10,917 bases of DNA, taken from assembly GCA_013202925.1 (NCBI GenBank), contig JABMRA010000064.1, forward strand, positions 1 to 10,917, given 5' to 3'. The notes beneath the pieces were generated by a model. The model was not told the DNA's origin and did not search any database. It saw nothing but the letters and a program-made list of their open reading frames with translations. How positions within the stretch are numbered: position 1 is the first letter of the stretch; each line of letters begins with the position of its first letter. The position numbers were made by a program, and so were the translations under genes. Positions 1-6,829 of the stretch are shown here, piece by piece. The DNA is from Candidatus Omnitrophota bacterium. GTDB taxonomy: Bacteria > Omnitrophota > Gorgyraeia > Gorgyraeales > Gorgyraeaceae.

Positions 1-261
1 GTATTTATAACCAATAATAATACAGAGGCGATCGGCGAATTAATAGGTAATGGGTATGAAAATATTACCGAGAGGGACGTGATCGTTGTCGAGCTTGAAA
101 ACAGACCGGGGGCATTGAAAAATATCTCCGAGATCCTTGCCCTTAGCAAAATAAGCATTGACTATGTCTACTGCACGACCTGTTCGGGCGGCTGCGCAGC
201 CAAGGTAGTGCTTTCCACCCCTGACAATGACAGGGCAATAAAGGCCCTGAGCGGGCGATAA
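1..261 (+). CDS. Tandem ACT-domain protein, C-terminal part (5' end outside window)
   Basis: The frame is open from base 1 to the TAA at 259-261, giving the last 86 residues of a longer protein. The first 26 or so residues look like the end of one ACT domain. From residue 27 a second ACT domain begins with the typical first strand and turn (VIVVELENRPGALKNIS, then an ILALSKISIDYVY stretch) and a final strand around KVVLS. ACT domains bind amino acids or other small ligands and usually regulate a partner enzyme or act as small stand-alone sensors. A Cys-rich turn (Cys at about residues 58, 61 and 65) sits in the second domain and is not a general ACT feature. The GTG at 79 is internal to the fold and unlikely to be the start. 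The GuaA-type gene follows after 21 nt, so the two are probably cotranscribed. The ligand is unknown. Confidence 0.85.
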   Translation, partial: VFITNNNTEAIGELIGNGYENITERDVIVVELENRPGALKNISEILALSKISIDYVYCTTCSGGCAAKVVLSTPDNDRAIKALSGR

Positions 262-282
262 GTAAAAAAGAAAGGATAAAGC

Positions 283-1248
283 ATGGCTGTTAAGGAGATC
301 GTTTTAAAGGACCTGGATGTCACCAAGTTTATCGAGGAAAAGGCAAAAGAGGTGGCTGGGCTTGTCGGCGATGGCGTGGCTATCAATGCGCTCTCAGGAG
401 GCGTGGATTCCTCGGCTGTTACCATGCTGGGACACAAGGCCCTGGGCAAAAGGCTCAAGACCTATTTTATAGATAACGGGATAATGAGAGCGGGCGAACC
501 GCAGAGGATCAAGGCATTGTTTAAAGGCCTGGGGGTCGATATAGAGATAATCGACGCGCAGGACGAATTTTTTAACGCATTAAAAGGCATAACCGACCCT
601 GAAGAAAAGAGAGAAGCTATCACACAGGCTTTTTATAAAGACGTATTCGGGAGGCTTGTAAGAAAGAGCGGGGCTAAACACCTTTTGCAGGGTACGATCC
701 TGACAGACGTGGACGAGACAATTGCCGGCATCAAGAGGCAGCACAATGTCTTTGAACAGCTGGGCATTGATCCTCAAAAGGCATTTGGGTACAAGATCAT
801 CGAGCCATTGATCCAGTTACGCAAGGACGGCGTAAGAAAGGTTGCCGCTGGCCTGGGCCTGCCGGAATCCGCTTATAAACGCATACCTTTTCCTGGGCCT
901 GCCCTGGCAGCCAGGGTCATAGGCGAGGCCACAAAGGAACGGGTCGAGATAGCCAGGAAGGCGAATGCTATTGTTGAGGAGGACCTGTCTCATACAGGTG
1001 CGTTCCAGTACATGGCTATCCTGCATCAGGACAGGGTTACCGGCATGCGTGACGGGAAAAGGGATTTCGGCCTGCAGATAGAGGTGCGCTGCTGGGACAG
1101 CATAGACGCAAGAAAGGCAACGCCTACGAAAGTGCCTTATGAGACGCTTTCTAAACTCGCGGACAGGATAGTGGCTGAGGTGCCGGGCGTTGTAAGCGTC
1201 ACGTATAATATCACCAAAAAGCCGCCGTCGACAATAGAGGCGATCTAG
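283..1248 (+). CDS. guaAB: GMP synthase ATP-pyrophosphatase subunit (GuaA C-terminal type), standalone and divergent
   Basis: This 321-residue protein corresponds to the ATP-PPase and dimerisation part of GMP synthase, which activates XMP with ATP so that ammonia can form GMP. The PP-loop SGGVDSS is at residues 38-44. A QGT motif (136-138), KRQHNV (151-156), PFPGP (202-206) and the C-terminal KPPSTIE (313-319) follow in family order. There is no N-terminal glutamine amidotransferase domain; in two-subunit GMP synthases, typical of archaea, that domain is a separate protein, and none is visible here. The segment that usually reads like RAVTS-D-MTA is replaced by RCWDSIDARKATPTKV (about 269-284), so XMP specificity is not assured. 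It could instead be a GuaA-like PP-loop paralogue acting on another substrate. The start ATG has a purine-rich AAAGAAAGGA just upstream. The gene sits between an ACT-domain gene (21 nt gap) and a YjbQ gene (23 nt gap). The symbol follows the two-subunit naming and is tentative. Confidence 0.8.
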   Translation: MAVKEIVLKDLDVTKFIEEKAKEVAGLVGDGVAINALSGGVDSSAVTMLGHKALGKRLKTYFIDNGIMRAGEPQRIKALFKGLGVDIEIIDAQDEFFNALKGITDPEEKREAITQAFYKDVFGRLVRKSGAKHLLQGTILTDVDETIAGIKRQHNVFEQLGIDPQKAFGYKIIEPLIQLRKDGVRKVAAGLGLPESAYKRIPFPGPALAARVIGEATKERVEIARKANAIVEEDLSHTGAFQYMAILHQDRVTGMRDGKRDFGLQIEVRCWDSIDARKATPTKVPYETLSKLADRIVAEVPGVVSVTYNITKKPPSTIEAI

Positions 1249-1271
1249 GGAGATACTTAAAGAGGCAGGGC

Positions 1272-1688
1272 ATGAAGTCGCACACAGAATATCTTACCTT
1301 TAACACAAAAAATCGCTACGAGATCGTGAATATCACGCCGCATGTCGCGCAGGCCGTCAAAAAGAGCGGGGTAAAGGAGGGCATGTGCCTTGTAAACAGC
1401 ATGCACATCACCTCCAGTGTCTTTATCAATGACAATGAGAGCGGCCTGCACCAGGATTTTCTTGAGTGGGTCGAGAAGCTCGCGCCGTACAATGTCAAAA
1501 AATACAGACACAATCTCACCGGCGAGGACAATGGCGACGCGCACCTTAAGAGGACGCTCATGGGCCGCGAGGTCGTGGCGGCTGTCACTGGCGGGGAGCT
1601 TGATTTTGGGCCATGGGAGCAGATCTTCTACGGCGAGTTCGACGGCCAGCGCAGAAAAAGGGTGCTGGTAAAGATCATAGGGGAATGA
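1272..1688 (+). CDS. yjbQ: YjbQ/UPF0047 family protein (secondary thiamine-phosphate synthase family)
   Basis: The 138 residues match the usual length of this family and carry its signatures: HITSSVFINDNE at 45-56, the EDN-x2-AHLK-x2-LMG block at 85-98, and GELDFGPWEQIFYGEFDG at 108-125, ending in RVLVKIIGE. The conserved His, Asp and Glu residues of these blocks are all present. Family members form a compact beta fold, and some have weak thiamine-phosphate synthase activity in vitro; the main physiological role is unsettled. The ATG at 1272 is preceded by a GAGG-containing site with short spacing. It lies 23 nt after the GuaA-type gene on the same strand and is probably the last gene of that run, since a good promoter for the next gene begins about 40 nt after its stop. 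The family call is firm; the activity is inferred from family annotation. Confidence 0.92.
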   Translation: MKSHTEYLTFNTKNRYEIVNITPHVAQAVKKSGVKEGMCLVNSMHITSSVFINDNESGLHQDFLEWVEKLAPYNVKKYRHNLTGEDNGDAHLKRTLMGREVVAAVTGGELDFGPWEQIFYGEFDGQRRKRVLVKIIGE

Positions 1689-1725
1689 GGCACTGGCCAG
1701 ACCGTGCAGAGAGTAGAGAGAACCC

Positions 1726-1755
1726 TTGATTTTTTTCAGGGAAGTAGTATATAAT
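1726..1755 (+). promoter_or_regulatory. Sigma70-type promoter of the 77-residue gene
   Basis: TTGATT (1726-1731) and a perfect TATAAT (1750-1755) are separated by 18 bp. The predicted transcript start is near 1762, only about 16 nt before the ATG at 1778. A strong AGGAGGT at 1764-1770 lies almost at the 5' end of that transcript. Confidence 0.7.
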
Positions 1756-1777
1756 ATAAAAAAAGGAGGTAGGGACA

Positions 1778-2011
1778 ATGCCGTACGATTCATCTTTAGA
1801 CAAGGAAATCTTTGGTAAGTCCGTTGAGAACGAAATGGGGAGGTTGTCAGTCAAGGTCATGTCTTACAATAGCGGCGCCAACAAGCTGCAGATAAGCAGG
1901 GAGAGGCGGGGCCAGGAGGATGACTTTAAGTTTGCTAAATTAGGCAGGATGACAAAGGAAGAGGTGGAAAGCATCCTTCCTCTGATCCAGGAAGCACAGT
2001 CACAGATGTAG
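1778..2011 (+). CDS. Small uncharacterised protein, possible PC4/YdbC-like single-stranded nucleic-acid binder
   Basis: This is a 77-residue soluble protein with a strong Shine-Dalgarno (AGGAGGT, 8 nt from ATG) and its own promoter, so it is very likely a real gene. I do not recognise a named family with certainty. The layout is a short N-terminal lead, then probable beta strands (LSVKVMSY at 22-29, KLQISRERRG at 36-45, FKFAKLGRM at 50-58) and a C-terminal helix starting TKEEVESILPLIQEA. A curved beta sheet followed by a terminal helix that begins with TxEE resembles the small PC4/YdbC-type ssDNA-binding proteins. This is a judgement of shape, not a demonstrated match. It is basic in the strands and acidic in the helix. 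It is monocistronic, bounded by the promoter and the hairpin at 2067-2106. Confidence 0.75.
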   Translation: MPYDSSLDKEIFGKSVENEMGRLSVKVMSYNSGANKLQISRERRGQEDDFKFAKLGRMTKEEVESILPLIQEAQSQM

Positions 2012-2026
2012 TCAGCAGCAGGATAC

Positions 2027-2056
2027 TTGACAAAACTGTCATTGACTAATCTGTCA
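2027..2056. repeat. Two adjacent 15-bp palindromic repeats (operator-like)
   Basis: TTGACAAAACTGTCA (2027-2041) is followed with no gap by TTGACTAATCTGTCA (2042-2056); 13 of 15 positions agree. Each copy is an inverted repeat (TGACA or TTGAC against TGTCA around a 4-5 nt centre), and CTTGACA (2026-2032) with TGTCAAG (2052-2058) makes an outer dyad spanning the pair. The element lies after the stop of the 77-residue gene and about 100 bp before the mscL promoter. It could be a tandem repressor site or a transcript-end structure. Confidence 0.6.
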
Positions 2057-2066
2057 AGAATACACA

Positions 2067-2106
2067 TATAAGAAAAGGTCACGGGAAACCGTGGCCTTTT
2101 CTTATA
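2067..2106 (+). terminator. Strong hairpin terminator, probably bidirectional
   Basis: Bases 2067-2084 pair with 2089-2106 in an 18-bp stem with one G-U pair, closed by a GAAA tetraloop. The upper stem is GC-rich, and the lower stem carries A-runs on the left and T-runs on the right. It can therefore end transcription from the 77-residue gene and, read on the other strand, any opposing transcript. It separates that gene from the mscL operon. Confidence 0.9.
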
Positions 2107-2152
2107 ACTCATCCCAGAAAAGAAAATAGTAGTGCTATTCCCATGTCCTTTG

Positions 2153-2161
2153 TGGTAAAAT
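2153..2161 (+). promoter_or_regulatory. Extended -10 promoter of the mscL-pgmB-GH65-GT4 operon
   Basis: TGGTAAAAT at 2153-2161 is an extended -10 element (TGn plus TAAAAT). No good -35 is seen 16-18 bp upstream. The predicted start is near 2168, followed directly by the ribosome-binding site GAGGTG at 2171. It is the only convincing promoter before the four closely packed genes ending at 6766. Confidence 0.55.
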
Positions 2162-2182
2162 GCCTTACAAGAGGTGATGAAA

Positions 2183-2635
2183 ATGAAGATAATACAGGAG
2201 TTTAAGGAATTCGCGGTGCGGGGCAATGTCATAGATATGGCCGTAGGTATCCTTATTGGCGCGGCCTTTGGGAAGATCGTAAACTCATTGGTGAGTGATA
2301 TAATAATGCCGCCCATAGGGCTTATTACAGGCAAGATAGCTTTTTCAAATTTATATATAAATCTCTCTGGAGGCGCATATGGGTCCCTGGCAGAGGCAAG
2401 GGCAGCAGGGGCCGCAACAATAAATTACGGTATTTTTATAGACAATGTTATCTCTTTTCTCGTGGTAGCAATATGCATATTTTTGCTGGTTAAGCAGATA
2501 AATAATCTGCGGCGCAAGGAAGATACAGGATCAATAGCCCCTACCCAGAAGTCCTGCCCACATTGTTTTTCAAGCATATCGATCAAGGCAACCAGATGTC
2601 CTCTCTGTACATCTCAATTAAGCGAGGGTAAATAG
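2183..2635 (+). CDS. mscL: Large-conductance mechanosensitive channel MscL with C-terminal zinc ribbon
   Basis: MscL is an inner-membrane pentameric valve that opens under membrane tension and releases solutes on osmotic downshock. The N-terminus (IIQEFKEFAVRGNVIDMAVG, then LIGAAFGKIVNSLVSDIIMPPIG) is the highly conserved amphipathic helix and first membrane helix. A periplasmic loop follows (about residues 54-85), then the second helix (NVISFLVVAICIFLLVKQI). The last 28 or so residues hold two Cys pairs, CPHC and CPLC, 12 residues apart, a zinc-ribbon-like tail seen in some MscL proteins. I chose ATG 2183 because GAGGTG at 2171-2176 is then properly spaced and the protein begins MKIIQEF as in the family. 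GTG 2174 and ATG 2177 overlap that site. The next gene starts 2 nt after the stop, so mscL heads a four-gene operon. Confidence 0.95.
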   Translation: MKIIQEFKEFAVRGNVIDMAVGILIGAAFGKIVNSLVSDIIMPPIGLITGKIAFSNLYINLSGGAYGSLAEARAAGAATINYGIFIDNVISFLVVAICIFLLVKQINNLRRKEDTGSIAPTQKSCPHCFSSISIKATRCPLCTSQLSEGK

Positions 2636-2637
2636 TC

Positions 2638-3279
2638 ATGCAGGCGGCGATATTTGATCTCGACGGAGTGATAGTAAATACAGTCCCGCTTCATTTCAGG
2701 GCATGGCAGAGGATGTTTGCCGAATACGGCAGGGAATTTACGTTTGAGGAATACAAAGAGAAGGTAGATGGTATTCCGAGGAAGGACGGCGCGAGGGCGG
2801 TATTGACAGATTTGAGCGATGAGGAATTAGAAAAGGCGGGCAGCAAAAAACAGTGTTATTTTTTAGAATATCTGAATAGTGAAGAGATCCCTGTTTATAA
2901 GACCACGGTTGATCTGATCAAGGCGCTTAAAAAAGAAAAGATAAAAAGGGGCGCGATATCTTCCAGTAAGAATTGCCTGGCCATACTTAAAAAAGCCAAC
3001 TTGATAGATCTTTTTGATGTTATTATCACCGGCAATGATGTTACTAAAGGAAAGCCTGATCCCCGGGTATTTCTTACGGCCGCGGAGAAGATGTCTGTAG
3101 AGCCGGCCGGATGCGTTGTCTTTGAAGACGCTGTTCTGGGCGTGGAGGCAGCTAAAAGGGCAAAGATGAAATGCGTGGGCATTGACAGGTATGGAAAACC
3201 TGAGCGTCTAAAAAAGGCGGATCTGGTGGTAAGCGACTTAGGGGAAGTAAATATTGAAAAGATAAAGGAACTATTTTGA
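2638..3279 (+). CDS. pgmB: Beta-phosphoglucomutase (HAD superfamily)
   Basis: The 213-residue HAD-family protein converts beta-glucose 1-phosphate to glucose 6-phosphate. The catalytic motif FDLDGVI puts the nucleophile at Asp7 and the acid/base at Asp9. His19 and the VDGIPRKD cap segment (43-50) match the cap and substrate region of beta-phosphoglucomutases. SSSK is at 108-111, the KGKPDP lysine at about 138, and the Mg-binding FEDAVLGVEAA at 162-172. Length and motif spacing agree with the family. A GAGG lies about 10 nt before the ATG. The gene is packed between mscL (2 nt) and the GH65 gene (4-nt overlap). Pairing with an inverting GH65 phosphorylase, which releases beta-glucose 1-phosphate, is a well-known arrangement and supports the assignment over a generic HAD phosphatase. 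Confidence 0.9.
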   Translation: MQAAIFDLDGVIVNTVPLHFRAWQRMFAEYGREFTFEEYKEKVDGIPRKDGARAVLTDLSDEELEKAGSKKQCYFLEYLNSEEIPVYKTTVDLIKALKKEKIKRGAISSSKNCLAILKKANLIDLFDVIITGNDVTKGKPDPRVFLTAAEKMSVEPAGCVVFEDAVLGVEAAKRAKMKCVGIDRYGKPERLKKADLVVSDLGEVNIEKIKELF

Positions 3280-5579
3280 AAGATTATTTTTCCAAACACA
3301 GATCAAGTGACGAGTGGCTGATAAAAGAACATCGCTGGGATAAAAAACTCCAGCCTTCGAGGGAGAGCCAGTTTGCGCTAGGAAACGGCTTTATCGGAAG
3401 CCGCGGCATAATGGAAGAAGTGCCTTTTGACGCAAGGCCAGGTACTTACATAGCCGGCTTATACGATAAGACAGGCGCGCAGGTAACAGAACTTGTCAAC
3501 CTGCCTAATCCCATAAATCTAAAGATAATCTCGGGCGGAGAGCGGCTTGGCGCAGGCACAATGGATATCCTGCATCACGAGAGGGCCCTGGACATGAAGC
3601 ACGGGCTCTTAACCAGGCACACGATCTACCGGAACAGTCACAAGAAAAGATTCGACTACCAGTCCTTGAGGTTTGTCAGCATGCGCAATAAGCACATCAT
3701 CGCAATGCAGGTCTGTATAACGCCTCTTGATGAAGCAGCGACCTTTACAGTGGAAAACCTCCTTGACCTGTCAGTGACCAATGTGGGCTTTCTTACAGAA
3801 GGCAATAAGAAGCATTTCAGGGTAGAGGGCGTTTCCCAGTTTGATACAGGAGAATACCTGGCAGTAAAGACGCTTGAAAAAGGCATGCTTATTGCTTACG
3901 GCAAGTCCATGATCATTGAAAAAGGCCATTCCAGCCGCTTTGCAAGGCATGTTACAACGCAGATCAAGCTGAGGAAAAATCAGACTGCCTGCATAACCAC
4001 CATATTCTCCATATTTACATCTGATAATAAAGATACAAAAAAGATAAAGCCTGTTGTAAAAGGTTTTCTCAGGAAGAGCGCCAACATGGGCTTTGAGAGG
4101 ATACTCAAAGAGCATATTGCCTCGTGGGACAGGCTGTGGCAGGCATCTGACGTAAGGATAAAAGGAGCTCCTCATGATGAAAGATCGCTCCGTTTCAATA
4201 TGTATCATCTACTCATATGCGGACGCGAGGGTAATGGTGAATCCAGCATAGGCGCCAAGACATTGAGCGGCGAGGGGTACCGCGGCCATATATTCTGGGA
4301 TGCGGAGATATTCATACTGCCGTTTTTCCTCTATAACAGGCCGAATGTCGCAAAGAACATGCTTCTTTACAGGTACCACCGATTAAACAAGGCCATGCAG
4401 ATCGCTGAAAGCCGCGGATATAAAGGCGCGATGTTTCCGTGGGAATCAGCTGCTACAGGAGAGGAGACTACGCCTGCATGGGCAAAGAATTTCGATGGCT
4501 CGCTCATACAGATACGCACCCATGAGATGGAGCATCATGTTACAGCTGATGTGGCATACGCGGTCTATCAGTATTATGTCGCCACCAAGGATATAAGGTT
4601 CATGCTTAAGTGCGGGTTTGAGATGATCTTTGAGACAGCAAGATTTTGGGCCTCAAGGGCGGGATATAATCCAAAGATCAAGAAATACGAGATAAAACAC
4701 GTTATCGGGCCGGATGAGTTTCACGAAGACGTGGATAATAATGCCTATACCAACTCTATGGTATATTTTAATTTGATGGCGGCCTGCGGCATGTACCAGA
4801 AGATGAAGAGGCTGTATCCAAAGGAATACAGGCGGCTTTCAAAAAAGATAGGTTTAAAAAAAGGCGAAGTCGGAGAATGGAAGAGGATTATACCCAGGAT
4901 AGCCCTTAACCTCAAAAGAAACGGGCTGATAGAACAGTTCGACGGGTATTTCAGGAAGAGAAAAGTAAAGTTAAGAAACCTTAAAAAACACCCGATCCCC
5001 CCGATCCCCAGGAGCATAAAATTAAAAGACGTCGGCAAGACACAGCTCGTGAAGCAGGCAGACGTGGTAATGCTTTTATATCTCCTCCCGGATAAATTTG
5101 ATATAAAGACAAAGAAAAAGAATTTTTATTATTATCTTAAGCGCACTGTCCATAAGTCCAGCCTGAGCGCGGCTGTACACGCGGCTATTGCCGCTGAAAT
5201 AGGTAATATCAAGATGGCCTATAGATATTTTGATGTCGCGGCAAATATGGACCTGACGCTTTTATACGGAAATACAGACGATGGGATGCACGCGGCTTCA
5301 TTAGGCGTGACGTGGCAGGCGGCGATCCACGGCTTTGCGGGCATGAAGATATTCAACGAAACACTTTCTATCAATCCCAGATTGCCTGAGGCCTGGAAAG
5401 AGATTTCTTTTTGTCTAAAGTGGCAGGGATATAATCTAAAGATAGCGATCAATCATACCAAGGTCAATGTGCAGTTTTATTCCAAAAGAAAGGATTTCCT
5501 GAAAATAAAAGTTTATAATATTTTACGAAAAATAGAGGCAGATAAGGCGTATAATTTTCCCAGGAAAAGAGGTGGCTGA
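3276..5579 (+). CDS. Glycoside hydrolase family 65 phosphorylase (maltose/trehalose/kojibiose phosphorylase type)
   Basis: At 767 residues this is a full-length GH65 enzyme. The family inverts alpha-glucosides with phosphate to give beta-glucose 1-phosphate. Visible signatures are FWDAEIFILPFF from residue 340, the MFPWESAATGEET stretch, EHHVTADVAYAVYQYY, and VIGPDEFHEDVDNNAYTN from 476, where Glu481 is the expected general acid. KQADV (593-597), HKSSLS (626-631, probable phosphate site) and the DGMHAASLG block near the C-terminus follow. There is no signal peptide, so it is cytoplasmic. The start is TTG 3276, overlapping the previous stop by 4 nt, with AAAGGA upstream at good spacing; no other start keeps the N-terminal DEWLIKE segment. 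The sugar acceptor cannot be told from sequence alone: maltose, trehalose, kojibiose, nigerose or glucosylglycerol are all GH65 substrates. Cotranscription with beta-phosphoglucomutase supports a phosphorylase rather than a hydrolase. Confidence 0.93.
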   Translation: MKDYFSKHRSSDEWLIKEHRWDKKLQPSRESQFALGNGFIGSRGIMEEVPFDARPGTYIAGLYDKTGAQVTELVNLPNPINLKIISGGERLGAGTMDILHHERALDMKHGLLTRHTIYRNSHKKRFDYQSLRFVSMRNKHIIAMQVCITPLDEAATFTVENLLDLSVTNVGFLTEGNKKHFRVEGVSQFDTGEYLAVKTLEKGMLIAYGKSMIIEKGHSSRFARHVTTQIKLRKNQTACITTIFSIFTSDNKDTKKIKPVVKGFLRKSANMGFERILKEHIASWDRLWQASDVRIKGAPHDERSLRFNMYHLLICGREGNGESSIGAKTLSGEGYRGHIFWDAEIFILPFFLYNRPNVAKNMLLYRYHRLNKAMQIAESRGYKGAMFPWESAATGEETTPAWAKNFDGSLIQIRTHEMEHHVTADVAYAVYQYYVATKDIRFMLKCGFEMIFETARFWASRAGYNPKIKKYEIKHVIGPDEFHEDVDNNAYTNSMVYFNLMAACGMYQKMKRLYPKEYRRLSKKIGLKKGEVGEWKRIIPRIALNLKRNGLIEQFDGYFRKRKVKLRNLKKHPIPPIPRSIKLKDVGKTQLVKQADVVMLLYLLPDKFDIKTKKKNFYYYLKRTVHKSSLSAAVHAAIAAEIGNIKMAYRYFDVAANMDLTLLYGNTDDGMHAASLGVTWQAAIHGFAGMKIFNETLSINPRLPEAWKEISFCLKWQGYNLKIAINHTKVNVQFYSKRKDFLKIKVYNILRKIEADKAYNFPRKRGG

Positions 5580-5581
5580 CC

Positions 5582-6766
5582 ATGGCAAAGAAAATGAGAC
5601 CGTTAAAGATAGCGCAGTTTCACTGGGGTTTTCCTCCGATAATAGGAGGCGTCGAGACACATCTTACGATTCTATTGCCTGAGATGGTAAGGATGGGTCA
5701 TAAAGTGGACCTTTTGACTGGCGCAACAGAAGGCGCAAGGGCGGTCGATAAGTATAAAGGTGTGGATGTTTACAGAGTTCCCATAATGGATCTGAACTGG
5801 CTTGCCAAGAGAGGGCTCAACGGGATATTGAGCGAGGTCGAAGAGGTGTTTACCGGATTTTTAAAGCGCGCCAGGCCGGATATCATCCATTGCCACAATA
5901 TGCATTATTTTTCAAAACCTCACGCAAGGACCCTGGAGCGCATTTCAAAGGAATCCGGCGCGCCGCTGGTCCTTACCGCGCACAATGTGTGGGATGATAG
6001 TTTATTTTTGGATCTTGCGAGGAATATAAAGTGGGATCAGATCATTGCGGTAAGTCATTTTATAAAGAGGGAACTTACCGGCGTAGGCGTCCCCCACAAA
6101 AAGATCACAACAGTCCACCATGGGATAGACGAATCCTTGTATAGCCCGAAGATCCGGTATAAAAGCATATTCAGGAAATACCCGCAGCTAAAAGGGAAAA
6201 AGGTGATTTTTCATCCTGCCAGGATGGGCCTTGCCAAGGGCTGCGACGTCAGCATCAAGGCCCTCAGGCGCATAAAGGAGAGAATACCTGATATCATGCT
6301 GATATTGGCAGGGACAAAGAATATCATAGACTGGGCCCAGAGTCAGCAAAAAGACATTGCCTACATGGTAAGCCTGGTTGATTTTTTCAAGATGCGAAAT
6401 AATGTCCTTATAGATTCCTTTGAACTCACTGATATGCCAAAGCTGTATGCTGCCTCAGATGTCTGCGTTTATCCTTCTTCAGCGTGCGAGCCGTTCGGGC
6501 TTACCATGCTTGAGGCGCTTTCGTCGGCAAAGCCCATGGTCGTAACTGAAACAGGCGGCATGCCGGAGATCATAAAAGACGGTATCAACGGGTTCGTGGT
6601 GCCCATAAAGGACTTTGAGGCGCTTGCCTCAAGGGTGATCCAACTTATCAGCAATAATGAATTGCGCGACAGGCTCGGCTATACAGGCAGGCAAATGGTA
6701 GAGCAGAGTTACACCAAAGAGATAGTGACCAGGAATACGCTGGATGTTTACAGGAAGCTATTGTAG
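5582..6766 (+). CDS. GT4 family glycosyltransferase (GT-B fold)
   Basis: The 394-residue retaining glycosyltransferase has the N-terminal glycine-rich acceptor-side motif GGVETH (22-27), DIIHCHN and TAHNVW segments of the first Rossmann domain, and the family's E-x7-E in EPFGLTMLE (Glu303 and Glu311) in the nucleotide-sugar domain. A GGMPEII motif follows. No membrane segment is evident, so it is cytoplasmic or peripheral. The ATG lies 2 nt after the GH65 stop with GAGGTG at about 5570, so it is the last gene of the mscL operon. Donor and acceptor are unknown. Position beside a disaccharide phosphorylase suggests it may make or elongate the alpha-glucoside that GH65 breaks down, but this is inference. 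It does not show the N-terminal features of the TreT trehalose synthase. The frame is intact throughout. Confidence 0.9.
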   Translation: MAKKMRPLKIAQFHWGFPPIIGGVETHLTILLPEMVRMGHKVDLLTGATEGARAVDKYKGVDVYRVPIMDLNWLAKRGLNGILSEVEEVFTGFLKRARPDIIHCHNMHYFSKPHARTLERISKESGAPLVLTAHNVWDDSLFLDLARNIKWDQIIAVSHFIKRELTGVGVPHKKITTVHHGIDESLYSPKIRYKSIFRKYPQLKGKKVIFHPARMGLAKGCDVSIKALRRIKERIPDIMLILAGTKNIIDWAQSQQKDIAYMVSLVDFFKMRNNVLIDSFELTDMPKLYAASDVCVYPSSACEPFGLTMLEALSSAKPMVVTETGGMPEIIKDGINGFVVPIKDFEALASRVIQLISNNELRDRLGYTGRQMVEQSYTKEIVTRNTLDVYRKLL

Positions 6767-6784
6767 GATAAATCCTTATATCGC

Positions 6785-6814
6785 TTAACCCCTTTTGCGA
6801 AAATATGGTATAAT
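6785..6814 (+). promoter_or_regulatory. Promoter of the TolC-like gene
   Basis: TATAAT (6809-6814) is preceded by TGG, making an extended -10. TTAACC (6785-6790) lies 18 bp upstream as a 4-of-6 match to the -35 box. The predicted start is near 6821, so the leader before ATG 6830 would be about 9 nt with no Shine-Dalgarno. Confidence 0.65.
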
Positions 6815-6829
6815 ATAGCCCATAGATAT

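Noticed and set aside
79..261. GTG at 79 as the start of a 60-residue ACT protein
   Set aside because: The frame is open from base 1, and the upstream residues look like the end of a first ACT domain. The GTG falls in the opening strand of the second domain.
1690..1745. Hairpins GCAC/GTGC and CCC-TGA/TCA-GGG after YjbQ as a terminator
   Set aside because: The stems are short and bulged, and the first lies about 20 nt from any T-run. The second overlaps the -35 box of the next promoter.
1257..1793. A 178-codon open frame on the minus strand
   Set aside because: It lies antisense over the YjbQ gene and the promoter of the next gene. YjbQ has clear family motifs, so the reverse frame is a shadow.
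2174..2182. GTG 2174 or ATG 2177 as the mscL start
   Set aside because: Both overlap the GAGGTG ribosome site. ATG 2183 gives proper spacing and the usual MscL N-terminus.
5582..6766. GT4 gene as a TreT-type trehalose synthase
   Set aside because: The N-terminus opens directly with the GGVETH acceptor motif and lacks the features I know from TreT. Only a general GT4 call is supported.
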